Assembly (NCBI GenBank): GCA_018623785.1
Contig: JAAZVD010000103.1
Span: forward strand, 1 to 5,936
Origin: Bacteroidota bacterium
Lineage (GTDB): Bacteria > Bacteroidota > Rhodothermia > Rhodothermales > UBA10348
DNA length: 5,936 nucleotides
Reading direction: 5' to 3'
Under the pieces are notes generated by a model that was not told the DNA's origin, ran no database searches, and saw only the letters and a program-made list of their open reading frames with translations. Made by a program: the position numbers and the translations under genes. This document shows, one piece after another, positions 1 through 5,936 of this stretch (its first letter is position 1; each line of letters opens with the position of its first letter).

Positions 1-652
1 CATTCAACGCGAGGCCAGGTATGGTGTCCACCGGGGGGGTCAGGCTGGCCGACAGTTGGGCGCGGCGCGATCGCCAGGCGCTGCGCGCCGCGATCGCGCC
101 GGATATCAACCGGTTGGCCACCAGCGAGGCAATCAGGATGGATCGCCGACGACGCAGGGACTCAGCATCGTCACGAAGGTCACGGTAGCGGTTGAAGTCG
201 GCCTGGGTCTCCCATTCCCAGTGGAAAGCCGGATCGTCCACGTAGTCGATACGGTCCCAGTTGCGATTGCGGAGCATCGTCTCCCGGTACTCGTCCGAAC
301 TCTCGAAGGATGCGAGGGTCAGGAAGAAGGTGCGATCCTTTCCGTCGATCAGGGCATTGGCCGAGCCACGTGCGAGTGTCGTGTACGATTGCACGAGCTG
401 GTCATGTCGCCATTCGCCCCCAAGCAAGGAAAGCCACAGCGCAGCATCCGCGGCAGCATAGGTCTTTGCCCACCCTGTCCATTGCCCTTGATTAACGTAC
501 CGATGCCCCAAACCGGGCACCAAAAGTGACCACCCGAAGGCGTGCCCGGCGGATGGGTTGAACTCCCCTGACATGGGTATGGGCTGGGCGCTGGCAGGGA
601 ACGTCAGCGCACAGAGAAGAGCACTCAGGCAGAGCAGGGATGTGCGACGCAC
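1..652 (-). CDS. Secreted/envelope protein with PGLG motif, DUF5683-like (3' end missing)
   Basis: Reading from a GTG at 652 to the left edge gives 217 codons with no stop; the C-terminus lies outside the window. Residues 1-23 look like a Sec signal peptide: a basic VRR start, a hydrophobic stretch LLCLSALLCALTF, and a likely cut after PASAQ. The mature part opens with WSLLVPGLGHRYVNQGQW (residues 41-58), then a moderately hydrophobic segment (about 62-79), a charged middle rich in Trp, Tyr, Arg and Asp (about 80-170), and a second hydrophobic segment SILIASLVANRLISGAIAA (171-189) directly after an RRRR patch. A PGLG turn near the N-terminus plus a late hydrophobic helix resembles DUF5683-type envelope proteins of Bacteroidota, but this is a remote match made by eye. 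Function is unknown; location is probably envelope. No ATG exists in this frame before residue 27. An in-frame GTG at 712 would add 20 residues ahead of the signal peptide, so 652 is preferred. Neither start has a visible Shine-Dalgarno. It lies 112 bases after the lipoprotein gene on the same strand. Confidence 0.72.
   Translation of the reverse strand, partial: MRRTSLLCLSALLCALTFPASAQPIPMSGEFNPSAGHAFGWSLLVPGLGHRYVNQGQWTGWAKTYAAADAALWLSLLGGEWRHDQLVQSYTTLARGSANALIDGKDRTFFLTLASFESSDEYRETMLRNRNWDRIDYVDDPAFHWEWETQADFNRYRDLRDDAESLRRRRSILIASLVANRLISGAIAARSAWRSRRAQLSASLTPPVDTIPGLALN
63..101. repeat. Strong hairpin (12 + 5 bp inverted repeat) with two GCGATCGC octamers, inside a coding region
   Basis: Bases 63-74 (CGGCGCGATCGC) are the exact reverse complement of 90-101. 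Inside them, 77-81 (GGCGC) pairs with 85-89 (GCGCC) around a 3-base loop, leaving only a 2-base bulge at 75-76. The palindrome GCGATCGC occurs at 67-74 and again at 90-97. The element lies wholly inside the leftmost gene, over the Ala/Arg-rich tail that follows its last hydrophobic segment. It could fold in either RNA strand or act as a protein-binding or repeat element. No T-tract follows it on either strand, so it is not an intrinsic terminator. Confidence 0.7.
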
Positions 653-764
653 GCGGGCGGTGGGATCGTGAGCAGAAAAGGTTCCAACGAGGGAGCCGGG
701 AGCGGGATCCACGAGAAGAACAGGTCCGCGTTCGCCCCAGGTCTCGCTAACGGAGGTGGGTACC

Positions 765-1652
765 TCAAGGTATCATTTGCTTGAGAACACCGAAATCCAG
801 ACCCGTGAAGAGGGTACTGAGAAAGTCTTTTTTCAAACGTTCGCCCTTGGCATTGACCGCAACCACGATCCGCTCTCCGATGACGACGACGCCCTGGATG
901 TCTGTGCGATCGCTATGGTATTCAACGGATTCCAGACCCGGCCAGCCTTGGTATTCCCGGGTCCGCTTGAACCCATCCTGGCTGGCTTCGTCGATGTTCT
1001 GATCAATAAAATTAAAGCCCATGCTTGCCAGCCCTTTCATGGTTCCAAGATCGAGAATGGCAATCTCCATGTCACTGGTGGGGCCTTCGTAGCGGGCTTC
1101 CAACTTCGAAAACCGCATTCCGAGGACAGTTTTGTTCTCTCCACTCCAGTCAACGCGCTCCATCTCCATCAGCGAGATCGGCAACAGGTCCTGAAACGCC
1201 CGGAAATCAATGACTTCGACATTCGCATCTTCCCTGATGCGGGAGCCTATTTCTTCGACGATGCGGCCCACGCGCGAAAGACCGGTTGCCACGGACTCTT
1301 CCACCTCCCGCGTAATGCGTTCCAATTCTTCATCGGTAAGCGTGGAGTCTTCGATACTGCGCTCTATGCGTTCGCGCGTTTTACCGAGTTCGCGTTCTGC
1401 TTTCTTGATTCTCTGCTCGACGATACGCCCAATGTCTTCTTTGAGACGCTGCTCTGAAGGTTGTTCGTCCTCCGGGGTCCCATCCTGCTTGGCGCCTAGA
1501 TCGGTGTCCTGATCGGCATCCCGCTTGGCGCCCTGATCGGCCTCCTGCACGGTCTCTTCTGTCAACACTGGGGTCGGCTGATCTTCATCCGCGCATCCGT
1601 AGATACCGAAGAACAGTATTCCGATAACAACGATGGCAAAAATGGAGCGCAT
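765..1652 (-). CDS. Lipoprotein with acidic repeat linker, charged helical segment and C-terminal domain of unknown function
   Basis: This is a 295-aa protein starting at ATG 1652; a TTG at 1661 would add MSL but is less likely. Residues 1-20 (MRSIFAIVVIGILFFGIYGC) form a lipoprotein signal peptide with the predicted lipidated cysteine at position 20; Tyr at -2 of the lipobox is somewhat unusual. Residues 21-68 are an acidic, Gln/Asp/Pro-rich linker with a 12-residue near-repeat (DQGAKRDADQDT then DLGAKQDGTPED). Residues 69-140 are Glu/Arg/Lys-rich and heptad-like, probably a long helix or coiled coil. Residues 155-295 form a compact domain beginning DLLPISLMEMERVDWSG, then FSKLEARYEG, IAILDLGTM, GFKRTREYQGWPG and VVVIGERIVVAV. 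I recall this pattern in uncharacterised bacterial proteins, but I know no name or function. The protein is probably membrane-anchored and faces the periplasm. It follows icmF after 83 bases on the same strand and could be read through from it. The charged helix suggests self-association or binding to another protein, which is inference only. Confidence 0.85.
   Translation of the reverse strand: MRSIFAIVVIGILFFGIYGCADEDQPTPVLTEETVQEADQGAKRDADQDTDLGAKQDGTPEDEQPSEQRLKEDIGRIVEQRIKKAERELGKTRERIERSIEDSTLTDEELERITREVEESVATGLSRVGRIVEEIGSRIREDANVEVIDFRAFQDLLPISLMEMERVDWSGENKTVLGMRFSKLEARYEGPTSDMEIAILDLGTMKGLASMGFNFIDQNIDEASQDGFKRTREYQGWPGLESVEYHSDRTDIQGVVVIGERIVVAVNAKGERLKKDFLSTLFTGLDFGVLKQMIP
1487..1540 (-). 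repeat. 36-base direct near-repeat coding the lipoprotein linker
   Basis: On the plus strand GCTTGGCGCCTAGATCGG at 1487-1504 recurs as GCTTGGCGCCCTGATCGG at 1523-1540, 36 bases apart with two mismatches. A further CTGATCGG copy lies at 1509-1516. The period equals 12 codons and keeps frame, giving the repeated Asp-(Leu/Gln)-Gly-Ala-Lys pattern of the linker behind the lipid anchor. This suggests in-frame duplication, so the linker length may vary between related strains. Confidence 0.6.
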
Positions 1653-1735
1653 GAGGGACAAGGCTGCGACGTGTGAATGATGGACTGCTATACGCGACCT
1701 GATCCAAAAGGTGACACCCGACGCCGAGGATGCCT

Positions 1736-4700
1736 CTACATGTTGCGCCGGTACTGGCCGCCGACCTCGAACAAGGCATGGGTAATCTGTCCCAACGAGC
1801 AGACCGGCACGGCGTCCATCAGAGCATCGAACGTGTTGTCACCGTTTCGCGCCACATCCTGAAGACGCGCAAGCGCCTCCAGACCCGACTCCGGATTGCG
1901 ATTCTGGAAGGCCCGCAGATTGGCAATTTGCCGGTTCTTTTCCTCCGTGGTGGAACGCATGAGCGCTACACTGGCGTCTTTGCCACCCTCTTCCGATTCA
2001 TTGCGGAATGTGTTCACGCCGATGACTGGAAGTTCGCCCGTATGCTTCTTGCCTTCGTAGTAGAGGCTTTCTTCCTGGATCTTGGAGCGCTGGTACATGG
2101 TCTCCATTGCGCCCAGCACCCCGCCGCGATCGTTGATGCGCTCGAACTCCATGAGGACGGCTTCCTCGACCAGGTCGGTCAGCTCGTCGATGATGTAGGC
2201 GCCTTGCAGCGGATTCTCGTTCTTGGCCAGACCGAGCTCTCGATTGATGATGAGCTGGATGGCGATGGCACGCCGCACGCTTTCCTCGGTCGGCGTCGTG
2301 ATGGCCTCGTCGTAGGCGTTGGTGTGCAGCGAGTTGCAGTTGTCATAGATGGCCATGAGCGCCTGCAACGTCGTGCGGATGTCGTTGAACTGGATCTCCT
2401 GTGCGTGCAGGCTGCGACCCGATGTCTGGATGTGGTATTTGAGCTTCTGGGAGCGCTCGTTGCCGCCGTAGCGGTTCTTCATGGCCACGGACCAAATCCG
2501 TCGGGCCACGCGTCCGATGACCGAATATTCCGGATCCATTCCGTTGGAGAAGAAAAACGATAGATTGGGGGCGAAGTCATCGATATGCATACCCCGGGCC
2601 AGGTAATACTCGACGAACGTGAATCCGTTGGACAGCGTGAAGGCCAGCTGGCTGATGGGGTTGGCCCCGGCCTCGGCAATGTGGTATCCGGAGATGGACA
2701 CCGAATAGAAATTGCGCACGCCGTTGTCGATGAAGGACTGCTGCACGTCGCCCATCATGCGCAGAGCGAACTCGGTGGAGAAGATGCAGGTGTTCTGTGC
2801 CTGATCTTCCTTCAGGATGTCAGCCTGCACCGTCCCGCGGACGGTCTTGAGCGTGGCCTCCCGTATGGAGCGGTAGGTGTATTCGTCCAGCAGGCCCCAC
2901 TCAACGAGCTGGGCACCGTACGTGCCCAGAAGTCCCAGTCCCGTACCGTCGTGGGTTTTGGGGAGGCTCTTCTCTGGACCGGTCGGCCCGGTTGGGGAAT
3001 AGATTGGTGCATCCTGCCCCAGTTTGGCCTGGATCTTTTCGTACACTGTATCCCACGTGCCTTCTTTCCGGAAGTGTTTCTCGATCTGCTGGTCGACGGC
3101 CGTATTCAGGAACATGGCCAGGAGCATCGGCGCCGGGCCGTTTATGGTCATGGAGACCGAAGTGGAGGCATCGCACAGGTCGAAGCCTGAATACAGCTTC
3201 TTCATGTCGTCCAGCGTACAGATCGATACGCCGGCATTGCCCACCTTTCCATAGATGTCCGGGCGCTCATGCGGATCGAACCCGTACAGCGTGACCGAGT
3301 CGAAGGCCGTGGACAGGCGCTTGCCTGGCATGCCCTCGGACACCAGATGGAAGCGGCGGTTGGTGCGCTCTGAGCTGCCTTCGCCGGCAAACATGCGGGT
3401 GGGATCTTCTCCCGTACGTTTGAACGGGAAGGCGCCGGAGGTGAAGGGGAAGAAGCCGGGCAGGTTTTCGAGCAGGGCGTAGCGGAGGCGTTCGCCTGGA
3501 TCCTCGGTGCGCGGTAACGCAATCTTCGGAATCTTGAGGCCGGAAAGCGACTCGGAATGCAGCGGGACCGTAAAGTCGCGTCCGCGGACCGAATAGGTGA
3601 TTTCGTCAGAGCGGTACTGCTCCGCCAGGTCGTCCCATCCCTGCAGGATGGCTTTCGATCGGTGGTCGAGTCGCTCCCACCAGCGGGCCGCCATTTTGGT
3701 CAGGCGATCCTCCAGATGCTCCCGGTCCTCGGGATCCCATTCGGCCACTTGATGCAGGGCGCCCGTGGCTTCGCCCCACTTGCGCGCGAAGCGGATCTGC
3801 TCTTCTGCATGGCTGCGGTAGTCACGACATGTATCGGCAATGTCGCCCAGGTAACGCTGCCGTTTCGGGGGGATCAGGGCCTCGGCGTCGGATTTGAAAT
3901 CCGCCACAGGCTGGGGAGCATACGTGGTCGATGTCCGGCCAAACTCGAACCGCGCATTGAGCGCATCCAGCAGAGCGAGATACAGATTGCTGACCCCTTG
4001 GTCGTTAAAATGCGACGCCATGGTCGGGTAGACCGGCATCTGTTCGGGTGCGCTGTCGAACGCGCTGCGGTTGCGCTGCATGGTCTTGCGCACATCGCGC
4101 AGGGCATCCTCGCTGCCCCGCTTCTCGAATTTGTTGAGGGCCACGAAGTCAGCAGCGTCCAGCATGCCGATTTTCTCGAGCTGCGTTGGCGCGCCAAACT
4201 CCTGCGTCATGACATAGAGCGTCACGTCCGTCATGTCGGCAATCTCTGTATCGCTCTGCCCGATACCCGCCGTTTCCAGGATGACCAGATCGTATCCGGC
4301 GGCCTTGCACACCGCAATGGCGTCGCGCAGGGCTTGGCTTGTGGCTCGGTTGGCTTGACGCGTGGCCAGAGAGCGCATGTAGACGCGATTGCCGGCTTCG
4401 TCGTAGATGCTGTTCATCCGGATGCGGTCCCCGAGGAGGGCACCACCCGTTGAGCGACGAGTGGGATCGACGGACAGAACGGCAATGTCCATGTCGTCGA
4501 AGTCCGTGATGAAGCGACGTACAAGCTCGTCGGTCAATGTGGATTTGCCGGCACCCCCCGTGCCCGTGATGCCAAGGGTCGGGATGCTCTGGTTCAGATC
4601 CGGTGCACCACCCCCGCCCGTCTGCTTCGATTCAATGAGCGAGATACGCCGGGCAACCTGCTGGACACGTTCGTCGGCAGGCGCGAGCGCTGAGACATCG

Positions 4701-5197
4701 AAGTCGCACTCGCGCATCATCACATCGATCATTCCTCGAAGTCCGAGCTCGAGCCCGTCTTCGGGGGAGAAAATGCGGGCTACACCGTAGTCCTGGAGCG
4801 CTTCGATTTCCTCGGGCACGATGACGCCACCACCGCCCCCATAGATCCGAATATGCCTAGCACCGCGCTCTCTCAAAAGGTCCACCATGTACGTGAAGTA
4901 CTCCACGTGGCCGCCTTGGTACGAGGAGATGGCAATACCCTGGGCATCTTCGTGGATGGCCGTGTCCACGATTTCCTTGACCGATCGGTTGTGACCAAGG
5001 TGGATGACTTCGGCACCGGCCGACTGGAGCACACGCCGCATGATGTTGATGGCTGCATCGTGGCCGTCAAACAGGCTGGCTGCGGTAATGAACCGGACTG
5101 GGTGGACAGGGACATGCCAGGGGTTGGCACTTGTTTGGGAGGCACTTTCCGGGGAACCAGACGGCGAAGCAGGAGGCTTGGCAGTGGGGACGGGCAT
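1736..5197 (-). CDS. icmF: Fused isobutyryl-CoA mutase IcmF (B12-binding, MeaB-like GTPase and mutase domains)
   Basis: This 1153-aa cytoplasmic enzyme uses adenosylcobalamin to interconvert isobutyryl-CoA and n-butyryl-CoA by radical rearrangement, and carries its own G-protein chaperone that guards cofactor loading. After a Pro/Ser/Thr-rich N-terminal extension (1-30), the B12 domain (about 33-165) has DGHD with axial His46, SSYQGG at 91-96 and a Gly run at 120-124. The GTPase domain (about 205-420) has P-loop GTGGAGKS (212-219), [20 protein letters not shown] (242-261), ETAGIGQSD (308-316) and base-recognition NKFE (355-358). A linker (about 420-560) leads to the mutase barrel (about 570-1150) with [19 protein letters not shown] (583-601), [11 protein letters not shown] (800-810) and [12 protein letters not shown] (836-847), whose His839 matches the conserved catalytic histidine. 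Phe590 and Gln801 sit where methylmalonyl-CoA mutase has Tyr and Arg, which favours an unsubstituted C4 acyl chain. The length is slightly above the roughly 1100 aa I recall for the family. ATG 5197 is the only ATG before the B12 domain; no Shine-Dalgarno is visible. The stop TAG is at 1738-1736. Confidence 0.97.
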   Translation of the reverse strand: MPVPTAKPPASPSGSPESASQTSANPWHVPVHPVRFITAASLFDGHDAAINIMRRVLQSAGAEVIHLGHNRSVKEIVDTAIHEDAQGIAISSYQGGHVEYFTYMVDLLRERGARHIRIYGGGGGVIVPEEIEALQDYGVARIFSPEDGLELGLRGMIDVMMRECDFDVSALAPADERVQQVARRISLIESKQTGGGGAPDLNQSIPTLGITGTGGAGKSTLTDELVRRFITDFDDMDIAVLSVDPTRRSTGGALLGDRIRMNSIYDEAGNRVYMRSLATRQANRATSQALRDAIAVCKAAGYDLVILETAGIGQSDTEIADMTDVTLYVMTQEFGAPTQLEKIGMLDAADFVALNKFEKRGSEDALRDVRKTMQRNRSAFDSAPEQMPVYPTMASHFNDQGVSNLYLALLDALNARFEFGRTSTTYAPQPVADFKSDAEALIPPKRQRYLGDIADTCRDYRSHAEEQIRFARKWGEATGALHQVAEWDPEDREHLEDRLTKMAARWWERLDHRSKAILQGWDDLAEQYRSDEITYSVRGRDFTVPLHSESLSGLKIPKIALPRTEDPGERLRYALLENLPGFFPFTSGAFPFKRTGEDPTRMFAGEGSSERTNRRFHLVSEGMPGKRLSTAFDSVTLYGFDPHERPDIYGKVGNAGVSICTLDDMKKLYSGFDLCDASTSVSMTINGPAPMLLAMFLNTAVDQQIEKHFRKEGTWDTVYEKIQAKLGQDAPIYSPTGPTGPEKSLPKTHDGTGLGLLGTYGAQLVEWGLLDEYTYRSIREATLKTVRGTVQADILKEDQAQNTCIFSTEFALRMMGDVQQSFIDNGVRNFYSVSISGYHIAEAGANPISQLAFTLSNGFTFVEYYLARGMHIDDFAPNLSFFFSNGMDPEYSVIGRVARRIWSVAMKNRYGGNERSQKLKYHIQTSGRSLHAQEIQFNDIRTTLQALMAIYDNCNSLHTNAYDEAITTPTEESVRRAIAIQLIINRELGLAKNENPLQGAYIIDELTDLVEEAVLMEFERINDRGGVLGAMETMYQRSKIQEESLYYEGKKHTGELPVIGVNTFRNESEEGGKDASVALMRSTTEEKNRQIANLRAFQNRNPESGLEALARLQDVARNGDNTFDALMDAVPVCSLGQITHALFEVGGQYRRNM

Positions 5198-5290
5198 GAA
5201 TCAGTCGGATGGGCAGGTGGTTTCGTGTAGTGTACGACCGTTGGGATTACCGTACGCGACCACGGGATGGAGGTTTGCAGACCTGAGGCC
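5198..5290 (-). promoter_or_regulatory. icmF upstream region, with a weak inverted repeat at 5232-5255
   Basis: This stretch between the terminator and the icmF start should hold the icmF promoter, because transcription of the upstream gene is expected to stop at about 5291. On the plus strand GTACG (5232-5236) is mirrored by CGTAC (5251-5255), with centres 19 bases apart, and ACCGT is repeated directly at 5237-5241 and 5249-5253. This could be an operator for a dimeric repressor, but 5-base arms are weak evidence. I could not assign convincing -35/-10 or Bacteroidota-type (TTTG/TAnnTTTG) elements. Confidence 0.25.
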
Positions 5291-5321
5291 AAAAAATAAC
5301 GGTGTTAAGCCAGTTAACGCC
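5291..5321 (-). terminator. Intrinsic terminator of the phosphopantetheinyl transferase gene
   Basis: Read on the minus strand, GGCGTTAA (5321-5314), loop CTGGC and TTAACACC (5308-5301) form an 8-bp stem with one C-A mismatch. It is followed directly by GTTATTTTTT (5300-5291). The hairpin begins 18 bases after the transferase stop codon. An outer GAGGCC/GGCCTC pair (5331-5326 and 5290-5285 on the minus strand) flanks the whole element and could form a competing structure. The T-tract lies on the side expected for minus-strand transcription, so this should separate the transferase from icmF. Confidence 0.75.
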
Positions 5322-5339
5322 AAATGAGGCCTCGTCTGT

Positions 5340-5936
5340 TCAGGCGGGCTGCACGGCCAGGGCAGCTGCGTAATCGTCCGTCAATCCGAAGTAAACATCC
5401 CACGCATGGTCAGCAGGATCCGATACGTGGGCGATGGAAGTCTCTAGATCAATGCGAACGCGCACCAAACGGGGCGACCGACGAAGTCCGGTGCCGTTGG
5501 CTTTTAGGACGGCTTCCTTCACCGTCCAGCAGAGAAATAGGGATCGATCGCTATCCAGATCCAGCGCCTGAATGTGTTCCCGCTCCTCATCGGCCAGGAT
5601 GTAGTTGAGAAGGGAGGAAGGCTTCGGGCGGATGGCCTCCAGATCAAAGCCGATATTGCGCTGACTTACAGCTGCTACAGCCAATTGGCCTGAGTGCGCC
5701 AGAGAGAGGTGTAGATCGGAGTCTTCGCATCCCAAGCGACCACTGTCCAGCACAGCCAAGGGGACGTCGACAGGGCTTACTCCCAACTCCTCCGACAAGA
5801 GTCTTCTCAGGACCACCCGGCCCGCTGTAAAGCTGTTGCGGCGGGCCTCGTTTTTCATTTCGGCACGCCGACGACGCTCCTCTTCAGAAAGGATAAACTC
5901 CCATTCGGCGCGCACAGCCTCTGCCACCGGGACGGA
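5340..5936 (-). CDS. 4'-phosphopantetheinyl transferase, Sfp/HetI type (5' end missing)
   Basis: The enzyme moves the 4'-phosphopantetheine arm of coenzyme A onto a serine of acyl, peptidyl or aryl carrier proteins in fatty-acid, polyketide or non-ribosomal peptide synthesis, in the cytoplasm. The frame is open to the right edge with 198 codons visible, and the family is usually about 210-250 aa, so some N-terminal residues are probably missing. A GTG at 5927 could be read as a start, but it would remove part of the N-terminal half, so a truncated call is preferred. Counting from that GTG, the first half has LSEEERRRRAEMKNE then FTAGRVVLRRLLSEELG (33-49), as in the family. Motif P1 is GRLGC...LHLSLAHSG (63-80) with His78. 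Motif P2 is GFDLE (93-97), where Asp95 and Glu97 bind magnesium. Motif P3 is WTVKEAVLKANGTGL (134-148), where Glu138 and Lys142 are the usual catalytic residues. All motifs look intact. No synthase gene is in the window, so its carrier-protein partner cannot be told; the terminator downstream separates it from icmF. Confidence 0.92.
   Translation of the reverse strand, partial: SVPVAEAVRAEWEFILSEEERRRRAEMKNEARRNSFTAGRVVLRRLLSEELGVSPVDVPLAVLDSGRLGCEDSDLHLSLAHSGQLAVAAVSQRNIGFDLEAIRPKPSSLLNYILADEEREHIQALDLDSDRSLFLCWTVKEAVLKANGTGLRRSPRLVRVRIDLETSIAHVSDPADHAWDVYFGLTDDYAAALAVQPA

Noticed and set aside
33..39. Run of seven G as a possible frameshift in the leftmost gene
   Set aside because: The frame from GTG 652 stays open through the run to the window edge, so no shift is needed.
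56..529. 157-codon open frame on the plus strand opposite the leftmost gene
   Set aside because: The minus frame has a signal peptide and protein-like motifs over the full length; the plus frame has none.
753..766. GAGGT/ACCTC inverted repeat at the end of the lipoprotein gene, as a terminator
   Set aside because: The stem is only 5 bp, overlaps the stop codon and is not followed by a T-tract on the minus strand.
756..1457. 233-codon open frame on the plus strand opposite the lipoprotein gene
   Set aside because: The minus frame has a signal peptide, lipobox and a coherent domain; the plus frame shows only a Phe/Asp/His-rich shadow pattern.
1653..1661. TTG at 1661 as start of the lipoprotein
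   Set aside because: The ATG at 1652 gives a cleaner lipoprotein signal peptide (MRSIFAIVVIG...), and there is no Shine-Dalgarno to favour the TTG.
1730..2563. 277-codon open frame on the plus strand antisense to icmF
   Set aside because: The composition is that of a mirror frame (rich in Val, His, Leu, Gly), with no domain motif, and it overlaps the strongly conserved mutase domain on the other strand.
3557..4453. 298-codon open frame on the plus strand antisense to icmF
   Set aside because: It is opposite the icmF linker and GTPase domain, whose motifs are unmistakable; no recognisable features or start context of its own.
5198..5339. Cobalamin riboswitch ahead of the B12-dependent icmF
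   Set aside because: The leader after the terminator is only about 93 bases, too short for a cobalamin aptamer (about 200 bases), and no B12-box-like sequence is visible.

Overview
The window is a chromosomal stretch of moderately GC-rich bacterial DNA. All four genes it supports are on the minus strand, so transcription runs from the right edge to the left. The clear anchors are icmF, a fused coenzyme B12-dependent isobutyryl-CoA mutase, and a Sfp-type 4'-phosphopantetheinyl transferase. The style of the two less familiar genes (a lipoprotein and a secreted PGLG-motif protein) and the lack of Shine-Dalgarno sequences before the starts suggest the Bacteroidota/Rhodothermota side of the tree. 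That placement is an inference from memory of protein families, not a computed assignment.

Layout in transcription order. (1) 5936-5340: 4'-phosphopantetheinyl transferase, cut by the right edge at its N-terminus. (2) 5321-5291: a hairpin followed by a T-rich tract, a good intrinsic terminator for that gene. (3) 5290-5198: a short leader that should hold the icmF promoter; a weak inverted repeat lies inside it. (4) 5197-1736: icmF, 1153 aa, with a B12-binding domain, a MeaB-like GTPase chaperone domain and a mutase barrel in one chain. (5) 1652-765: a lipoprotein with an acidic repeat linker, a charged helical segment and a C-terminal domain of unknown function. (6) 652 to the left edge: a signal-peptide protein with a PGLGHRY motif, distantly like DUF5683 proteins, cut by the left edge at its C-terminus.

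The gaps are short (142, 83 and 112 bases), and no tRNA, rRNA, CRISPR, insertion sequence or phage gene was seen. IcmF interconverts isobutyryl-CoA and n-butyryl-CoA, linking valine/branched-chain and short-chain acyl-CoA metabolism. The phosphopantetheinyl transferase activates carrier proteins and is separated from icmF by the terminator, so a direct link is not indicated. The two envelope genes downstream of icmF may be read through from it, but nothing in their sequence ties them to acyl-CoA chemistry. This is mostly an ordinary core-genome region. The main points of interest are the active-site residues of icmF, the unnamed lipoprotein domain, and a strong hairpin built on two GCGATCGC octamers inside the leftmost gene.
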